A stretch of DNA of 5,007 nt from Prevotellaceae bacterium (GCA_031264875.1 JAISDK010000224.1:1-5007); one strand, 5' to 3'; positions 1 to 5,007 are shown, numbered from the stretch's first letter. A program made the numbers and translations. Notes: generated by a model from the sequence alone, not told the origin.

Positions 1-136
1 AAATTATGGAAATCCTTTGCTCAAACAGTGAAGAACGAAATATGCTGTGAGTTAATTTTGAACTAAATAAATATTTTTCAGCTCGGATTATTTCGAAATA
101 ACAAAGCATTACCCACATCTGGAGTTATGAATATTA

Positions 137-155
137 GGGCGAATGCCATTCGCCC
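137..155. repeat. REP-like palindrome with gggcgaatg arms
   Basis: Arms gggcgaatg (137-145) and cattcgccc (147-155) are perfect 9-bp inverted repeats around a single c. The outer bases ta/ta extend the pairing if one extra c at 156 is bulged. The same gggcgaa word recurs at 236, 565 and 845, so this is one member of a local repeat family. Being so short and tightly paired, it resembles REP elements. No function can be read from the sequence. Confidence 0.65.
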
Positions 156-224
156 CTACCTCATCGCAATGATTGCTGCTATCAACAATACCGATAATAT
201 CACAACATAGATGCTGTTGCACTT

Positions 225-256
225 CCTACGTAGGAGGGCGAATAGCATTCACCTCC
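225..256. repeat. Palindrome cctacgtagg followed by a degenerate REP-like hairpin
   Basis: Bases 225-234 (cctacgtagg) are a perfect 10-bp palindrome. Overlapping it, 233-256 runs from ggagg to cctcc with inner gaat/attc arms. This looks like a mutated copy of the gggcgaat hairpin at 137-155: only the outer 5 bp and an inner 4 bp still pair. It directly abuts the first copy of the two-hairpin repeat. Confidence 0.45.
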
Positions 257-312
257 GCTCGTCGTAGCGTCTTCGCTACGTCGAGTTAAAAGCAAGGCTT
301 CTGTATTGCAAA
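252..312 (+). repeat. Two-hairpin repeat, copy 1 (diverged)
   Basis: This aligns without gaps to copy 2 at 601-661, with about 47 of 61 bases identical by hand count. The first hairpin has arms cgtagcg (263-269) and cgctacg (274-280) around tctt. Copy 2 has cgtagtc/gactacg at the same place, so two base pairs have changed on both sides and pairing is kept. A linker, gttaaaagcaaggct, is shared. The second hairpin is degenerate here: only gcaa (292-295) and ttgc (306-309) still pair. Confidence 0.7.
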
Positions 313-517
313 CCTGAGTTCGGGATAAGAAAAGATATAAATCATTACGAATCGGTTAGTTATTGCCCGTAGGGCATCCATATCAATAGAAAAAAGTCTT
401 CCCCTCCCATCGCAACCCGTAAGTGGGTTGAACACCGCGGGTATTCATTAACGGGTGGAAAATCTTTTCTATTAATATATAAGCCCTAACGGGCTATTCT
501 TATCCCGAACTCAGGTT
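311..517. mobile_element. Possible 207-bp MITE-like element with perfect 20-bp inverted ends
   Basis: The ends are aacctgagttcgggataaga at 311-330 and its exact reverse complement at 498-517. Inside, smaller palindromes occur in near mirror order: tgccc-gta-gggca (364-376), aatagaaaa (385-393) paired with ttttctatt (465-473), a central aaccc/gggtt hairpin (414-429), and agccc-taac-gggct (482-495). There is no transposase and no clear target-site duplication in the flanks. A perfect 20-bp inverted pair this close together is unlikely by chance. Whether it is a mobile element, a folded RNA or part of a larger repeat is inference. Confidence 0.5.
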
Positions 518-600
518 CTCACAAAAAGTACTGCGTAACATGAGTTGATAATATCACAATGTAGGGGCGAACCTCAATGTCGTCAATTTAAGCATATCTA

Positions 601-661
601 CCTTCGCTCGGCGTAGTCTCCAGACTACGTCGTGTTAAAAGCAAGGCTCTAGCCTTGCAAA
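601..661 (+). repeat. Two-hairpin repeat, copy 2
   Basis: The first hairpin is cgtagtct (612-619) with agactacg (622-629) around a 2-base turn. The second is gcaaggct (641-648) with agccttgc (651-658), again around 2 bases. Both stems are perfect over 8 bp. The linker gtgttaaaa joins them. This copy is the near-exact reverse complement of copy 3 at 786-844, so the two could pair along their whole length across a 124-base spacer. Confidence 0.8.
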
Positions 662-747
662 ATTCAAAATTCAGAAACAGGATAAAGAAAATAAAATGAG
701 CGCCGAATACAAAACATTTAACATGAGGCGTACTGCATGAATAGTGG

Positions 748-767
748 AGACGTGGCGCGCCACGTCT
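748..767. repeat. Perfect 20-bp palindrome agacgtggcgcgccacgtct
   Basis: The two 10-base halves (748-757 and 758-767) are exact reverse complements with no spacer. It lies off-centre in the spacer between inverted copies 2 and 3. It contains GGCGCGCC, and the flanking gtgg (744-747) and tta (768-770) do not extend it. Its GC-rich stem stands out against the AT-rich surroundings (662-740). It could form a hairpin in either strand. It has no T-tract directly after it that would make it a good terminator. Confidence 0.75.
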
Positions 768-785
768 TTACGTTTGTTTTTGGGC

Positions 786-844
786 TTTGCAAGGCAGAGC
801 CTTGCTTTTAACACGACGTAGTCTGGAGACTACGCCGTGCGAGG
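786..844 (-). repeat. Two-hairpin repeat, copy 3 (inverted)
   Basis: In reverse orientation this matches copy 2 with only a one-base deletion in the loop of the gcaaggc hairpin, one substitution (cgtgcga against cgagcga) and one further one-base deletion near the end. Its stems are gcaaggc/gccttgc (789-795 and 799-805) and cgtagtct/agactacg (817-824 and 827-834). In the second hairpin the 2-base turn is gg, the exact complement of the cc turn in copy 2. Confidence 0.8.
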
Positions 845-862
845 GGGCGAATTTTCTACACA

Positions 863-902
863 GGGCGTTGCCCCATGCTATTGATTATCGGGCTTTCAGC
901 CC
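863..902. repeat. Twin short palindromes gggc-gtt-gccc and gggct-ttc-agccc
   Basis: Bases 863-873 form a 4-bp stem around gtt. Bases 890-902 form a 5-bp stem around ttc. They are separated by 16 bases of AT-rich sequence. The second resembles the agccc/gggct palindrome at 482-495, so it may belong to the same repeat family. From memory, similar paired palindromes are scattered through other Bacteroidota genomes, but I could not check this. Confidence 0.45.
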
Positions 903-926
903 TTAACTTGACGACAGACGACATTG

Positions 927-950
927 GTCTCCAGACTACGCCGAGCGAGG
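927..950 (-). repeat. Two-hairpin repeat, copy 4 (truncated fragment)
   Basis: These 24 bases match 821-844 of copy 3 except for the loop (cc against gg) and one base (cgagcga against cgtgcga). Only gtct/agac (927-930 and 933-936) of the hairpin remains, because the left arm is cut off. The gcaaggc hairpin is absent. The sequence before it carries a 7-bp tandem duplication (gacgaca twice, near 910-923), so this end of the block has been rearranged. Confidence 0.6.
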
Positions 951-955
951 GTTCT

Positions 956-1026
956 TAACTCATGTTACGCAATTCTCCATTATGTGTCCGGCTATGAGCA
1001 ACTGTGTGATTGCGTAACATGAGTTA
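956..1026. repeat. 18-bp inverted repeat flanking a 35-base loop, just upstream of the HD gene
   Basis: taactcatgttacgcaat (956-973) and attgcgtaacatgagtta (1009-1026) are exact reverse complements. The core tgcgtaacatgagtt is the same word found at 532-546, so it occurs three times in the window. The right arm ends 14 bases before the proposed -7 box and 53 bases before the chosen start codon. It could affect transcription of the downstream gene, but nothing in the sequence demonstrates this. Confidence 0.7.
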
Positions 1027-1039
1027 CTCATTAAAATTG

Positions 1040-1047
1040 TACTTTTG
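1040..1047 (+). promoter_or_regulatory. Candidate Bacteroidota -7 box (TACTTTTG) for the HD gene
   Basis: TACTTTTG matches the TAnnTTTG consensus of the Bacteroidota housekeeping sigma factor. It would place transcription start near 1053 and leave a leader of about 26 bases before the ATG at 1079. No TTTG-type -33 box is seen at the expected spacing, where the repeat arm lies instead. If this box is used, the upstream TTG at 1010 and ATG at 1019 are not in the transcript. Confidence 0.35.
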
Positions 1048-1078
1048 CGCCGGAAAAAAAATTGGTTTTGAATTTGAA

Positions 1079-2308
1079 ATGAACAGAAAATATAAGGTAA
1101 AAATTATCAACGATCCGGTACACGGGTTTATCACGGTTTCGTCTCCTTTTCTCTATTCGCTTCTCGAGCATCGTTACTTTCAGCGCTTACGCAATATCAA
1201 ACAGCTTGGGCTAACATATCTTGTTTACCCCGGCGCTTGCCATAACAGACTTCAACATGCCCTTGGCGCGATGCACCTGATGGGACGCGCTCTTGACACC
1301 TTGAAGGGCAAAGGTCATGAAGTCACCCGTCGGGAGATGGAAATGGCTCTGGCGGCCATACTTTTGCACGACATCGGTCACGGGCCGTTCAGCCATACCC
1401 TTGAATCGAGCATCGTTGAAGAGATACCGCACGAAACCATATCCATGATTTTCATGAAATACCTGAACATGGAATTTGGCGGGAAGCTGGATCTGGCAAC
1501 GGAAATTTTCTCGAAAAAATACAAAAAACGCTTCCTTAACGAACTGGTAAGCGGTCAGCTGGACGTTGACAGGCTGGATTATCTGCGACGCGACAGTTTT
1601 TTTTCGGGAGTAGTCGAAGGCATGATTGGCATTGAACGCATCATCAGCATGCTCGATGTTCACAACGACGAGCTGGTGGTAGAGGCCAAGGGCATTTATT
1701 CCATCGAAAAGTTTCTGCTTTCCCGGCGACTGATGTACTGGCAGGTTTATCTTCACAAAACCGTGCTGTCCGCCGAAACCGTACTGACGCAAATACTCCG
1801 GAGAGCCAAGTATCTCGTCCGCAACGGCGAAAAGCTGTTTGCCTCGCCCCCGCTCTCCTTTTTTCTCAGCAATCCGGTTGATATCAGCGTCTTTGTTCCC
1901 GAAAACACGGAAGCGCTCAATCATTTTGCCATGCTTTGCGACGGAGATATCGAAAGCGCCGCCATGGTCTGGACCTCTCACCCCGACAAAATCCTTTCCC
2001 GGCTGTGCAAAATGCTCACATGCCGCATCCTGCCCCGTGCCGAGTTAAGCGCATCGCCTTTTTCCGAAGACGTGACAGAGGAAAAAAGGCAGTATGTAAA
2101 ACGCAAGTTCGGATTAACCGACATTGAAGCCGGCTATTTCGTTGTGTCGGACACGGTAAGCAACACGGCATATTCTCCCGACAAGCAGTCGATAATCATT
2201 AAATACAATGACGGCGCTCTCATGGACATTTTCGAGGCGTCCGACATGTTGAAACATTCAAATATTGATGAAAAAGTATATAAGCACGTACTTGTGTATC
2301 CCAAGTAA
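1079..2308 (+). CDS. SAMHD1-like HD-domain dNTP triphosphohydrolase family protein
   Basis: The 409-residue protein belongs to the HD metal-dependent phosphohydrolase superfamily. The closest family is the SAMHD1/EF1143-like dNTPases, which cleave dNTPs to deoxynucleosides and triphosphate in the cytoplasm. The metal-binding set is complete: H60 in RLQHALG, H97-D98 in LLHDIGHGPFSH, and D164 in LDVDRLDYLRRD. H101, H106, Y168 and D172 match positions known in SAMHD1 (H210, H215, Y315, D319). The start NDPVHGFI at residues 11-18 is typical of the family. I chose ATG 1079 because the protein then begins right before this conserved block. Alternatives at 1010 (TTG) and 1019 (ATG) lie within a repeat and add residues with no family match. 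Substrate is inferred from motifs: many bacterial members are untested and could act on other nucleotides. The 3' end overlaps the dipeptidase gene by 41 bases, suggesting co-transcription. Confidence 0.9.
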   Translation: MNRKYKVKIINDPVHGFITVSSPFLYSLLEHRYFQRLRNIKQLGLTYLVYPGACHNRLQHALGAMHLMGRALDTLKGKGHEVTRREMEMALAAILLHDIGHGPFSHTLESSIVEEIPHETISMIFMKYLNMEFGGKLDLATEIFSKKYKKRFLNELVSGQLDVDRLDYLRRDSFFSGVVEGMIGIERIISMLDVHNDELVVEAKGIYSIEKFLLSRRLMYWQVYLHKTVLSAETVLTQILRRAKYLVRNGEKLFASPPLSFFLSNPVDISVFVPENTEALNHFAMLCDGDIESAAMVWTSHPDKILSRLCKMLTCRILPRAELSASPFSEDVTEEKRQYVKRKFGLTDIEAGYFVVSDTVSNTAYSPDKQSIIIKYNDGALMDIFEASDMLKHSNIDEKVYKHVLVYPK

Positions 2309-2993
2309 AATCCTGGCTATTTTGATTCTGTGTCATGGAATCTGCTTTTCGCAGAACGGCATGACTGTTTCGTCCGAAGCACAGAAGCTGAAAGACGCAG
2401 GCCTGGTCGATATTCGTGACCTTGACAGCTCCATAGCCGTACATCTGCTGTATGCAACCGACAGTAACTTCGTTGGCAAAACAATGTATAAATCCTTACG
2501 CGAAGCATACTTGCAGGCAGAAGCCGCAAAGATGCTTGTAGCTGCGCAAAAGCATCTCAAGCAGGTCTGCCCCGGCTGCAAGCTGATTGTCTATGACGCC
2601 GCCCGTCCGCAATGGGCGCAGGAAATAATGTGGAACAGTGTGAAAGACACTCCGATGAAAAGATACGTCGCCAGTCCGCAGCGAATAAGCATGCACACCT
2701 ACGGCGTTGCTGTCGATGTGAGTATTCTCGACGAAAACGGCAGGGAAATAGACATGGGCACGCCGGTCGATTTCCTTGGCGCGCTGGCAGAGCCTGCCAA
2801 CGAGACAAAATATCTCGCTTCCGGAGAACTGACCCTCGAACAGGTGAAAAACAGGGAACTGCTGAGGTCAGTGATGAAAAAATCCGGATTTCGAGGCATA
2901 TCCAACGAATGGTGGCATTTCGAAGCGCTCGCCAGAACGGATGCTCAAAGGAAATATAAAACAATGATTAACGGGATAATGACCGGCCGCTAA
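2268..2993 (+). CDS. Exported D-Ala-D-Ala dipeptidase-like peptidase (M15D, VanX/DdpX family)
   Basis: The 241-residue zinc peptidase belongs to the family that cleaves free D-alanyl-D-alanine, a cell-wall precursor or turnover product. Zinc ligands are H143 and D150 in SMHTYGVAVD and H217 in EWWHFE. E214 is the expected catalytic base. R113 in YDAARP corresponds to the transition-state arginine of VanX. The N-terminus (MKK, hydrophobic 15-28, then CFS-QNG) reads as a signal peptide cleaved near residue 28, so it probably acts in the periplasm. A lipoprotein reading around C22 is less likely because LIL-C is a poor lipobox. I chose ATG 2268 because a start at the TTG just before is equivalent and the later ATG at 2361 would drop the signal peptide. 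No vanH or vanA-type ligase is nearby, so a recycling or nutritional role fits better than resistance. Activity on other dipeptides is possible. Confidence 0.88.
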   Translation: MKKYISTYLCIPSKILAILILCHGICFSQNGMTVSSEAQKLKDAGLVDIRDLDSSIAVHLLYATDSNFVGKTMYKSLREAYLQAEAAKMLVAAQKHLKQVCPGCKLIVYDAARPQWAQEIMWNSVKDTPMKRYVASPQRISMHTYGVAVDVSILDENGREIDMGTPVDFLGALAEPANETKYLASGELTLEQVKNRELLRSVMKKSGFRGISNEWWHFEALARTDAQRKYKTMINGIMTGR

Positions 2994-4021
2994 CCATTCC
3001 CTTGCATGTAAACAGTACGTGTCGGGAAAGCAAAGCACAGGCCTGCATCGTTGAAGCGGTTGAGAATCTCGAAATTGACCTTCGATGTCGATTCTCTTGT
3101 ATCCAGATTCTTTTTGATATAATATATATAGGTAACAATAAGTGCGGAATCTCCGAAACCGGAAAATACGGCAACCGTATCCGCCTCAATTTCGTCCACA
3201 TTTTGGGGCAGCTTCTTGAGAATGTCGATAGCCTCCCTCATTTTCTGCGGCGAAGTATCGTAAGTAAGTCCCAGATCAACAACCACGCGTCTCGACGGCT
3301 CTGCCGAGATATTGATAACCGAAGCATCCATCAGCTTATAGTTTGGCACGGACACCATGCGCTGCTCGTAGGTAATGATTCGCGTGCTCCGGAGACCGAT
3401 GTCATGAACAGTACCTTCGTAAGAATCGAACTGTATAACGTCGCCAAGACGGAAAGGCGCATCGGTATAAATAGTTATTCCTCCGAAAATGTTTTTTATT
3501 GTATCCTGTGCAGCCAGAGCAACGGACACTCCGCCGACGCCCAGCACTCCCAGAATTGACGTGATGGCGATCCCCACATTGTTCAGCGCCGTCACAATGC
3601 CTATAGCCCATACAATAATCAGAACCGTGCGCTTTATCAGCGGTAACAGCCGGCTGTGAATACGGCTGCCGTATTCCGAAATCAGCGAACCCGAAAACTT
3701 GGAAGCAAACCATGTAACGTTGATAACTATAAGTATCTGATATGCCTTTTTAATTGCGTCGAGCACGCCGGCGTCCATATTCAGTCGGGCTGTCGCAAGC
3801 CAGATGGCAACAAGTATTACTCCAAACATCACAGGCTTTTCCATAGCATCAAGCAGTATATCGTAAAACGGGCCTCTGGTTTTGGCCGCTATTTTTCTGA
3901 AGATCCTTTTATTCAGAAACGCTATTAACTTGTTGAGAACAATGGCTCCGGCTATAATCAGCAATGAAATCCCCCAGTTCTCAACAGAATTTCCCCACAA
4001 TACCTTATTCAAAAAATCCAT
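2990..4021 (-). CDS. MscS-family small-conductance mechanosensitive ion channel
   Basis: The 343-residue inner-membrane channel should open under membrane tension to release solutes during osmotic down-shock. Hydrophobic segments lie near residues 17-36, 64-80, 94-112 and 131-148. The pore helix follows at about 151-185, rich in Gly and Ala (GVLGVGGVSVALAAQ) as in the MscS TM3. The cytoplasmic beta domain carries PFRLGDVIQ (189-197), EGTVHDIGLRST (202-213) and VPNYKLMDASVIN (225-237). The C-terminal alpha/beta domain ends with FAFPTRTVYM (330-339), a usual closing motif. It has more membrane segments than the three of E. coli MscS, closer to YbdG/YnaI-like members; that comparison is by eye. 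The gene is complete. It is divergent from radC, sharing a 131-bp intergenic region, and its stop codon overlaps that of the dipeptidase gene. Confidence 0.94.
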   Translation of the reverse strand: MDFLNKVLWGNSVENWGISLLIIAGAIVLNKLIAFLNKRIFRKIAAKTRGPFYDILLDAMEKPVMFGVILVAIWLATARLNMDAGVLDAIKKAYQILIVINVTWFASKFSGSLISEYGSRIHSRLLPLIKRTVLIIVWAIGIVTALNNVGIAITSILGVLGVGGVSVALAAQDTIKNIFGGITIYTDAPFRLGDVIQFDSYEGTVHDIGLRSTRIITYEQRMVSVPNYKLMDASVINISAEPSRRVVVDLGLTYDTSPQKMREAIDILKKLPQNVDEIEADTVAVFSGFGDSALIVTYIYYIKKNLDTRESTSKVNFEILNRFNDAGLCFAFPTRTVYMQGNG

Positions 4022-4065
4022 AACACTTTATTTTTTTTTATGTATTAATTTTAAATTTCAGGACG

Positions 4066-4073
4066 CAAAATTA
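4066..4073 (-). promoter_or_regulatory. Candidate -7 box (TAATTTTG) for the MscS-type channel gene
   Basis: Read on the minus strand, TAATTTTG matches TAnnTTTG exactly. It predicts a transcription start near 4060 and a leader of about 38 bases that is rich in A and T. I do not see a TTTG -33 box at the usual distance upstream. It lies in the divergent region shared with radC, 32 bases from the opposing box, so the two promoters would face away from each other. Confidence 0.4.
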
Positions 4074-4104
4074 TATGTTTTTTTAACATGCTGCATATTT
4101 TCCA

Positions 4105-4112
4105 TACTTTTG
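4105..4112 (+). promoter_or_regulatory. Candidate -7 box (TACTTTTG) for radC
   Basis: TACTTTTG matches TAnnTTTG and is identical to the box proposed for the HD gene. It predicts a start near 4118 and a leader of about 35 bases before the ATG at 4153. A T-run at 4078-4084 sits about where a -33 element would be but lacks the G. No Shine-Dalgarno sequence precedes the start; the leader is A-rich (ttaagaaataaaagattat), as is usual in this phylum. Confidence 0.4.
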
Positions 4113-4152
4113 TCCCGAAAAATACTTTCAATTTTAAGAAATAAAAGATTAT

Positions 4153-4848
4153 ATGGAAGAAAATAAAAGGCTTACAATAAAAGCATGGGCAGAAGAAGAC
4201 CGTCCGAGGGAAAAAATGACCGAAAAGGGAGCATCCGCCCTGAGCGACGCCGAACTTGTGGCAATAATCCTCGGAAGCGGCACGCGGGAGATGACAGCTG
4301 TCGATTCGGCAAAAAACCTTTTGAACAGCGTCGATAACGACTTGAACAGGCTTGGAAAAATGAGCATCCGCGACCTGCAAAAATTTAAGGGCATAGGCGC
4401 TGCAAGAGCTGTAATGGTCGCTGCCGCCCTGGAACTGGGACGAAGAAGAAAGGATTCCGACAGAAAGGAAAGGGAAAAAATCATGCAGTCGAAAGATATT
4501 CAAAGCATATTCTATCCCCTACTCTCCGATTTGCCCTACGAGGAATTTTGGATGCTGTACCTTAACAAAAGCAACAGTGTTATTGCCAAGGTAAAAATAA
4601 GCATGGGAAGCACCGATCAGACGGTAGTCGATATGAAATTTATAGCCAAATCGGCTGTCGAATGTCTGGCCTCGTCGGCCATTGCCGTCCACAATCATCC
4701 ATCGGGTAACATGACCCCCAGCAAGCACGACATGTCCATCACTGCAAAAATAAAGGAAGCGCTGTTGTTTTTCGGAATACCGCTGCTTGACCATATTATT
4801 ATTGCAGATGACAGGTATTATAGCTTTGCCGACGAAGATATGCTGTGA
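4153..4848 (+). CDS. radC: RadC family protein (UPF0758), JAB/MPN domain
   Basis: The 231-residue length is usual for the family. The N-terminal part has the family block ALSDAELVAIILGSGT (29-44) and a helix-hairpin-helix-like stretch, KFKGIGAARAVMVAAALELGRR (about 77-98). The C-terminal half is a JAB/MPN metalloprotease-like domain. Its JAMM motif is intact: H180, H182 and D193 in HNHPSGNMTPSKHD, with S190 and a candidate upstream acid, E131, in PYEEFWMLYLN. Despite its name and common annotation as DNA repair, the E. coli radC mutation was traced to recG, and the protein's cellular role is unsettled. JAMM chemistry suggests a zinc hydrolase but no substrate is known. This is the single chromosomal-type copy, with no mobile genes beside it. 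The start at 4153 places the family N-terminal motif at the usual depth. Confidence 0.95.
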   Translation: MEENKRLTIKAWAEEDRPREKMTEKGASALSDAELVAIILGSGTREMTAVDSAKNLLNSVDNDLNRLGKMSIRDLQKFKGIGAARAVMVAAALELGRRRKDSDRKEREKIMQSKDIQSIFYPLLSDLPYEEFWMLYLNKSNSVIAKVKISMGSTDQTVVDMKFIAKSAVECLASSAIAVHNHPSGNMTPSKHDMSITAKIKEALLFFGIPLLDHIIIADDRYYSFADEDML

Positions 4849-4867
4849 TTTATATCGACCCGGAAGC

Positions 4868-5007
4868 TTATTCTATCGACCTGACTTTAGGAAGGAGTCC
4901 GCTTCGCACAAGTAAAGCCTCAATTGAAGGTTCCTGTTTACGGAACTGAATGTACAGTTTCATGGGATCTTCGGATCCTCCTTTAGAAAGAATGTTGTTT
5001 TTAAACG
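4868..5007 (-). CDS. C-terminal fragment of an M3-family metallopeptidase (peptidyl-dipeptidase Dcp-like)
   Basis: The last 45 codons plus stop are in the window, and the rest continues beyond the right edge. The peptide contains NILSKGGSEDPMKLY and FRKQEPSIEALLVRSGLL. This matches the conserved C-terminal tail of M3 oligopeptidases (Dcp and oligopeptidase A), which reads roughly GG..P...Y..FRG..P...ALL...G. M3 enzymes are zinc peptidases with an HEFGH motif. That motif would lie outside this window, so activity cannot be judged. The usual FRG is FRK here. The frame stays open from 5005 to the stop at 4868-4870. It converges on radC with 19 bases between the stop codons. Confidence 0.8.
   Translation of the reverse strand, partial: FKNNILSKGGSEDPMKLYIQFRKQEPSIEALLVRSGLLPKVRSIE

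Larger units (their letters stand above)
532..971. mobile_element. Possible 440-bp composite element with 15-bp inverted ends and long inverted inner arms
   Basis: The ends are tgcgtaacatgagtt (532-546) and its exact reverse complement (957-971). Each end is followed inward by related material in inverted order. The left end has the gggcgaa word (565), then gtcgtcaattta (580-590), then two-hairpin copy 2 (601-661). The right side has copy 3 inverted (786-844), gggcgaat (845-852), and a related ttgacgac stretch (near 908-925) with a tandem 7-bp duplication. The unit is therefore a rough giant palindrome with an asymmetric right half. No coding capacity and no evident target duplication are seen. 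I infer a non-autonomous mobile element or a nest of several. Confidence 0.45.
1..1039. other. Non-coding, repeat-rich region upstream of the HD hydrolase gene
   Basis: No reading frame here has a length, start and composition that would support a gene, and I see no tRNA or rRNA signature. Bases 1 to about 135 are AT-rich with no feature I can support. From 136 onward the sequence is packed with short perfect palindromes and longer inverted repeats, itemised separately. Smaller shared words link the parts. A 13-bp direct repeat, gataatatcacaa, occurs at 193-205 and 547-559. The word gggcgaa recurs at 137, 236, 565 and 845. The density and nesting suggest accumulation of small non-autonomous elements in an intergenic site rather than a decayed gene. 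Confidence 0.8.

Noticed and set aside
1..66. An open frame from the left edge ending at TAA 64-66 that could be a protein tail (KLWKSFAQTVKNEICCELIL)
   Set aside because: It is only 21 codons, another frame is open for a similar length, and I recognise no family. It could be real but cannot be supported.
696..740. A 14-codon ATG-initiated frame in the spacer between the inverted repeats
   Set aside because: It is too short, has no ribosome-binding or promoter context, and lies inside a repeat element.
225..1026. Possible CRISPR array because of many short repeats
   Set aside because: The repeats are inverted and unevenly spaced, with no regular direct repeat and spacer units, and no cas gene is present.
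1211..1981. A 256-codon open frame on the minus strand inside the HD gene
   Set aside because: It is antisense to a gene with a full set of catalytic motifs, and its translation shows no recognisable domain. It is a by-product of codon use in the HD gene.
2268..2993. Vancomycin resistance gene vanX
   Set aside because: The other van genes are absent and the protein is exported. The family is widespread in bacteria as a housekeeping or nutritional enzyme.
2997..3028. Possible terminator hairpin after the dipeptidase gene (ttccc/gggaa)
   Set aside because: The stem is only 5 bp with a 22-base loop and no following T-tract, and it lies inside the channel gene.
1079..4848. A defence system built from the HD dNTPase and RadC, since both families occur near phage-related genes
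   Set aside because: They are on separate transcripts, divided by a channel gene on the other strand, and no other defence, phage or mobile gene is nearby.
4849..4867. Bidirectional terminator between radC and the M3 peptidase
   Set aside because: The 19 bases contain no inverted repeat able to form a useful stem.

Overview
The window looks like a chromosomal segment of a Bacteroidota bacterium, probably Bacteroidales. Three things suggest this. Boxes matching the Bacteroidota -7 promoter consensus (TAnnTTTG) precede three genes. Shine-Dalgarno sequences are weak or absent. The gene set and protein tails (SAMHD1-like HD hydrolase, exported M15D dipeptidase, MscS channel, RadC, an M3 peptidase ending in GGSEDP...FRKQEPSIEALL) resemble those of that phylum. 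This assignment is inferred from motifs and recall, not from a search.

Layout. Bases 1 to about 1039 hold no convincing gene. They are a dense mosaic of palindromes and inverted repeats. One unit at 311-517 is bounded by perfect 20-bp inverted ends. A second at 532-971 is bounded by perfect 15-bp inverted ends. A roughly 60-bp two-hairpin repeat occurs three times in full (252-312, 601-661, and inverted at 786-844) and once as a fragment (927-950). A further 18-bp inverted pair (956-973 and 1009-1026) abuts the first gene. From 1079 come two plus-strand genes that overlap by 41 bases: an HD-domain dNTP triphosphohydrolase-like protein and an exported D-Ala-D-Ala dipeptidase-like M15D peptidase. 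A minus-strand MscS-type channel converges on the dipeptidase, and their stop codons interlock over 4 bases. The channel gene is divergent from radC across a 131-bp promoter region. radC in turn converges, 19 bp away, on the C-terminal end of an M3-family peptidase that runs off the right edge.

How the genes work together. The five genes are mostly household functions: nucleotide-pool control, cell-wall dipeptide turnover, osmotic protection, a JAB-domain protein of unclear role, and oligopeptide degradation. Only the HD and dipeptidase genes look co-transcribed. I see no defence island, CRISPR array, prophage or antibiotic-resistance cluster. The part most worth further attention is the non-coding repeat block, whose hairpin stems change sequence while keeping their pairing. 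That pattern suggests mobile REP/MITE-like elements moved by a transposase not present here.
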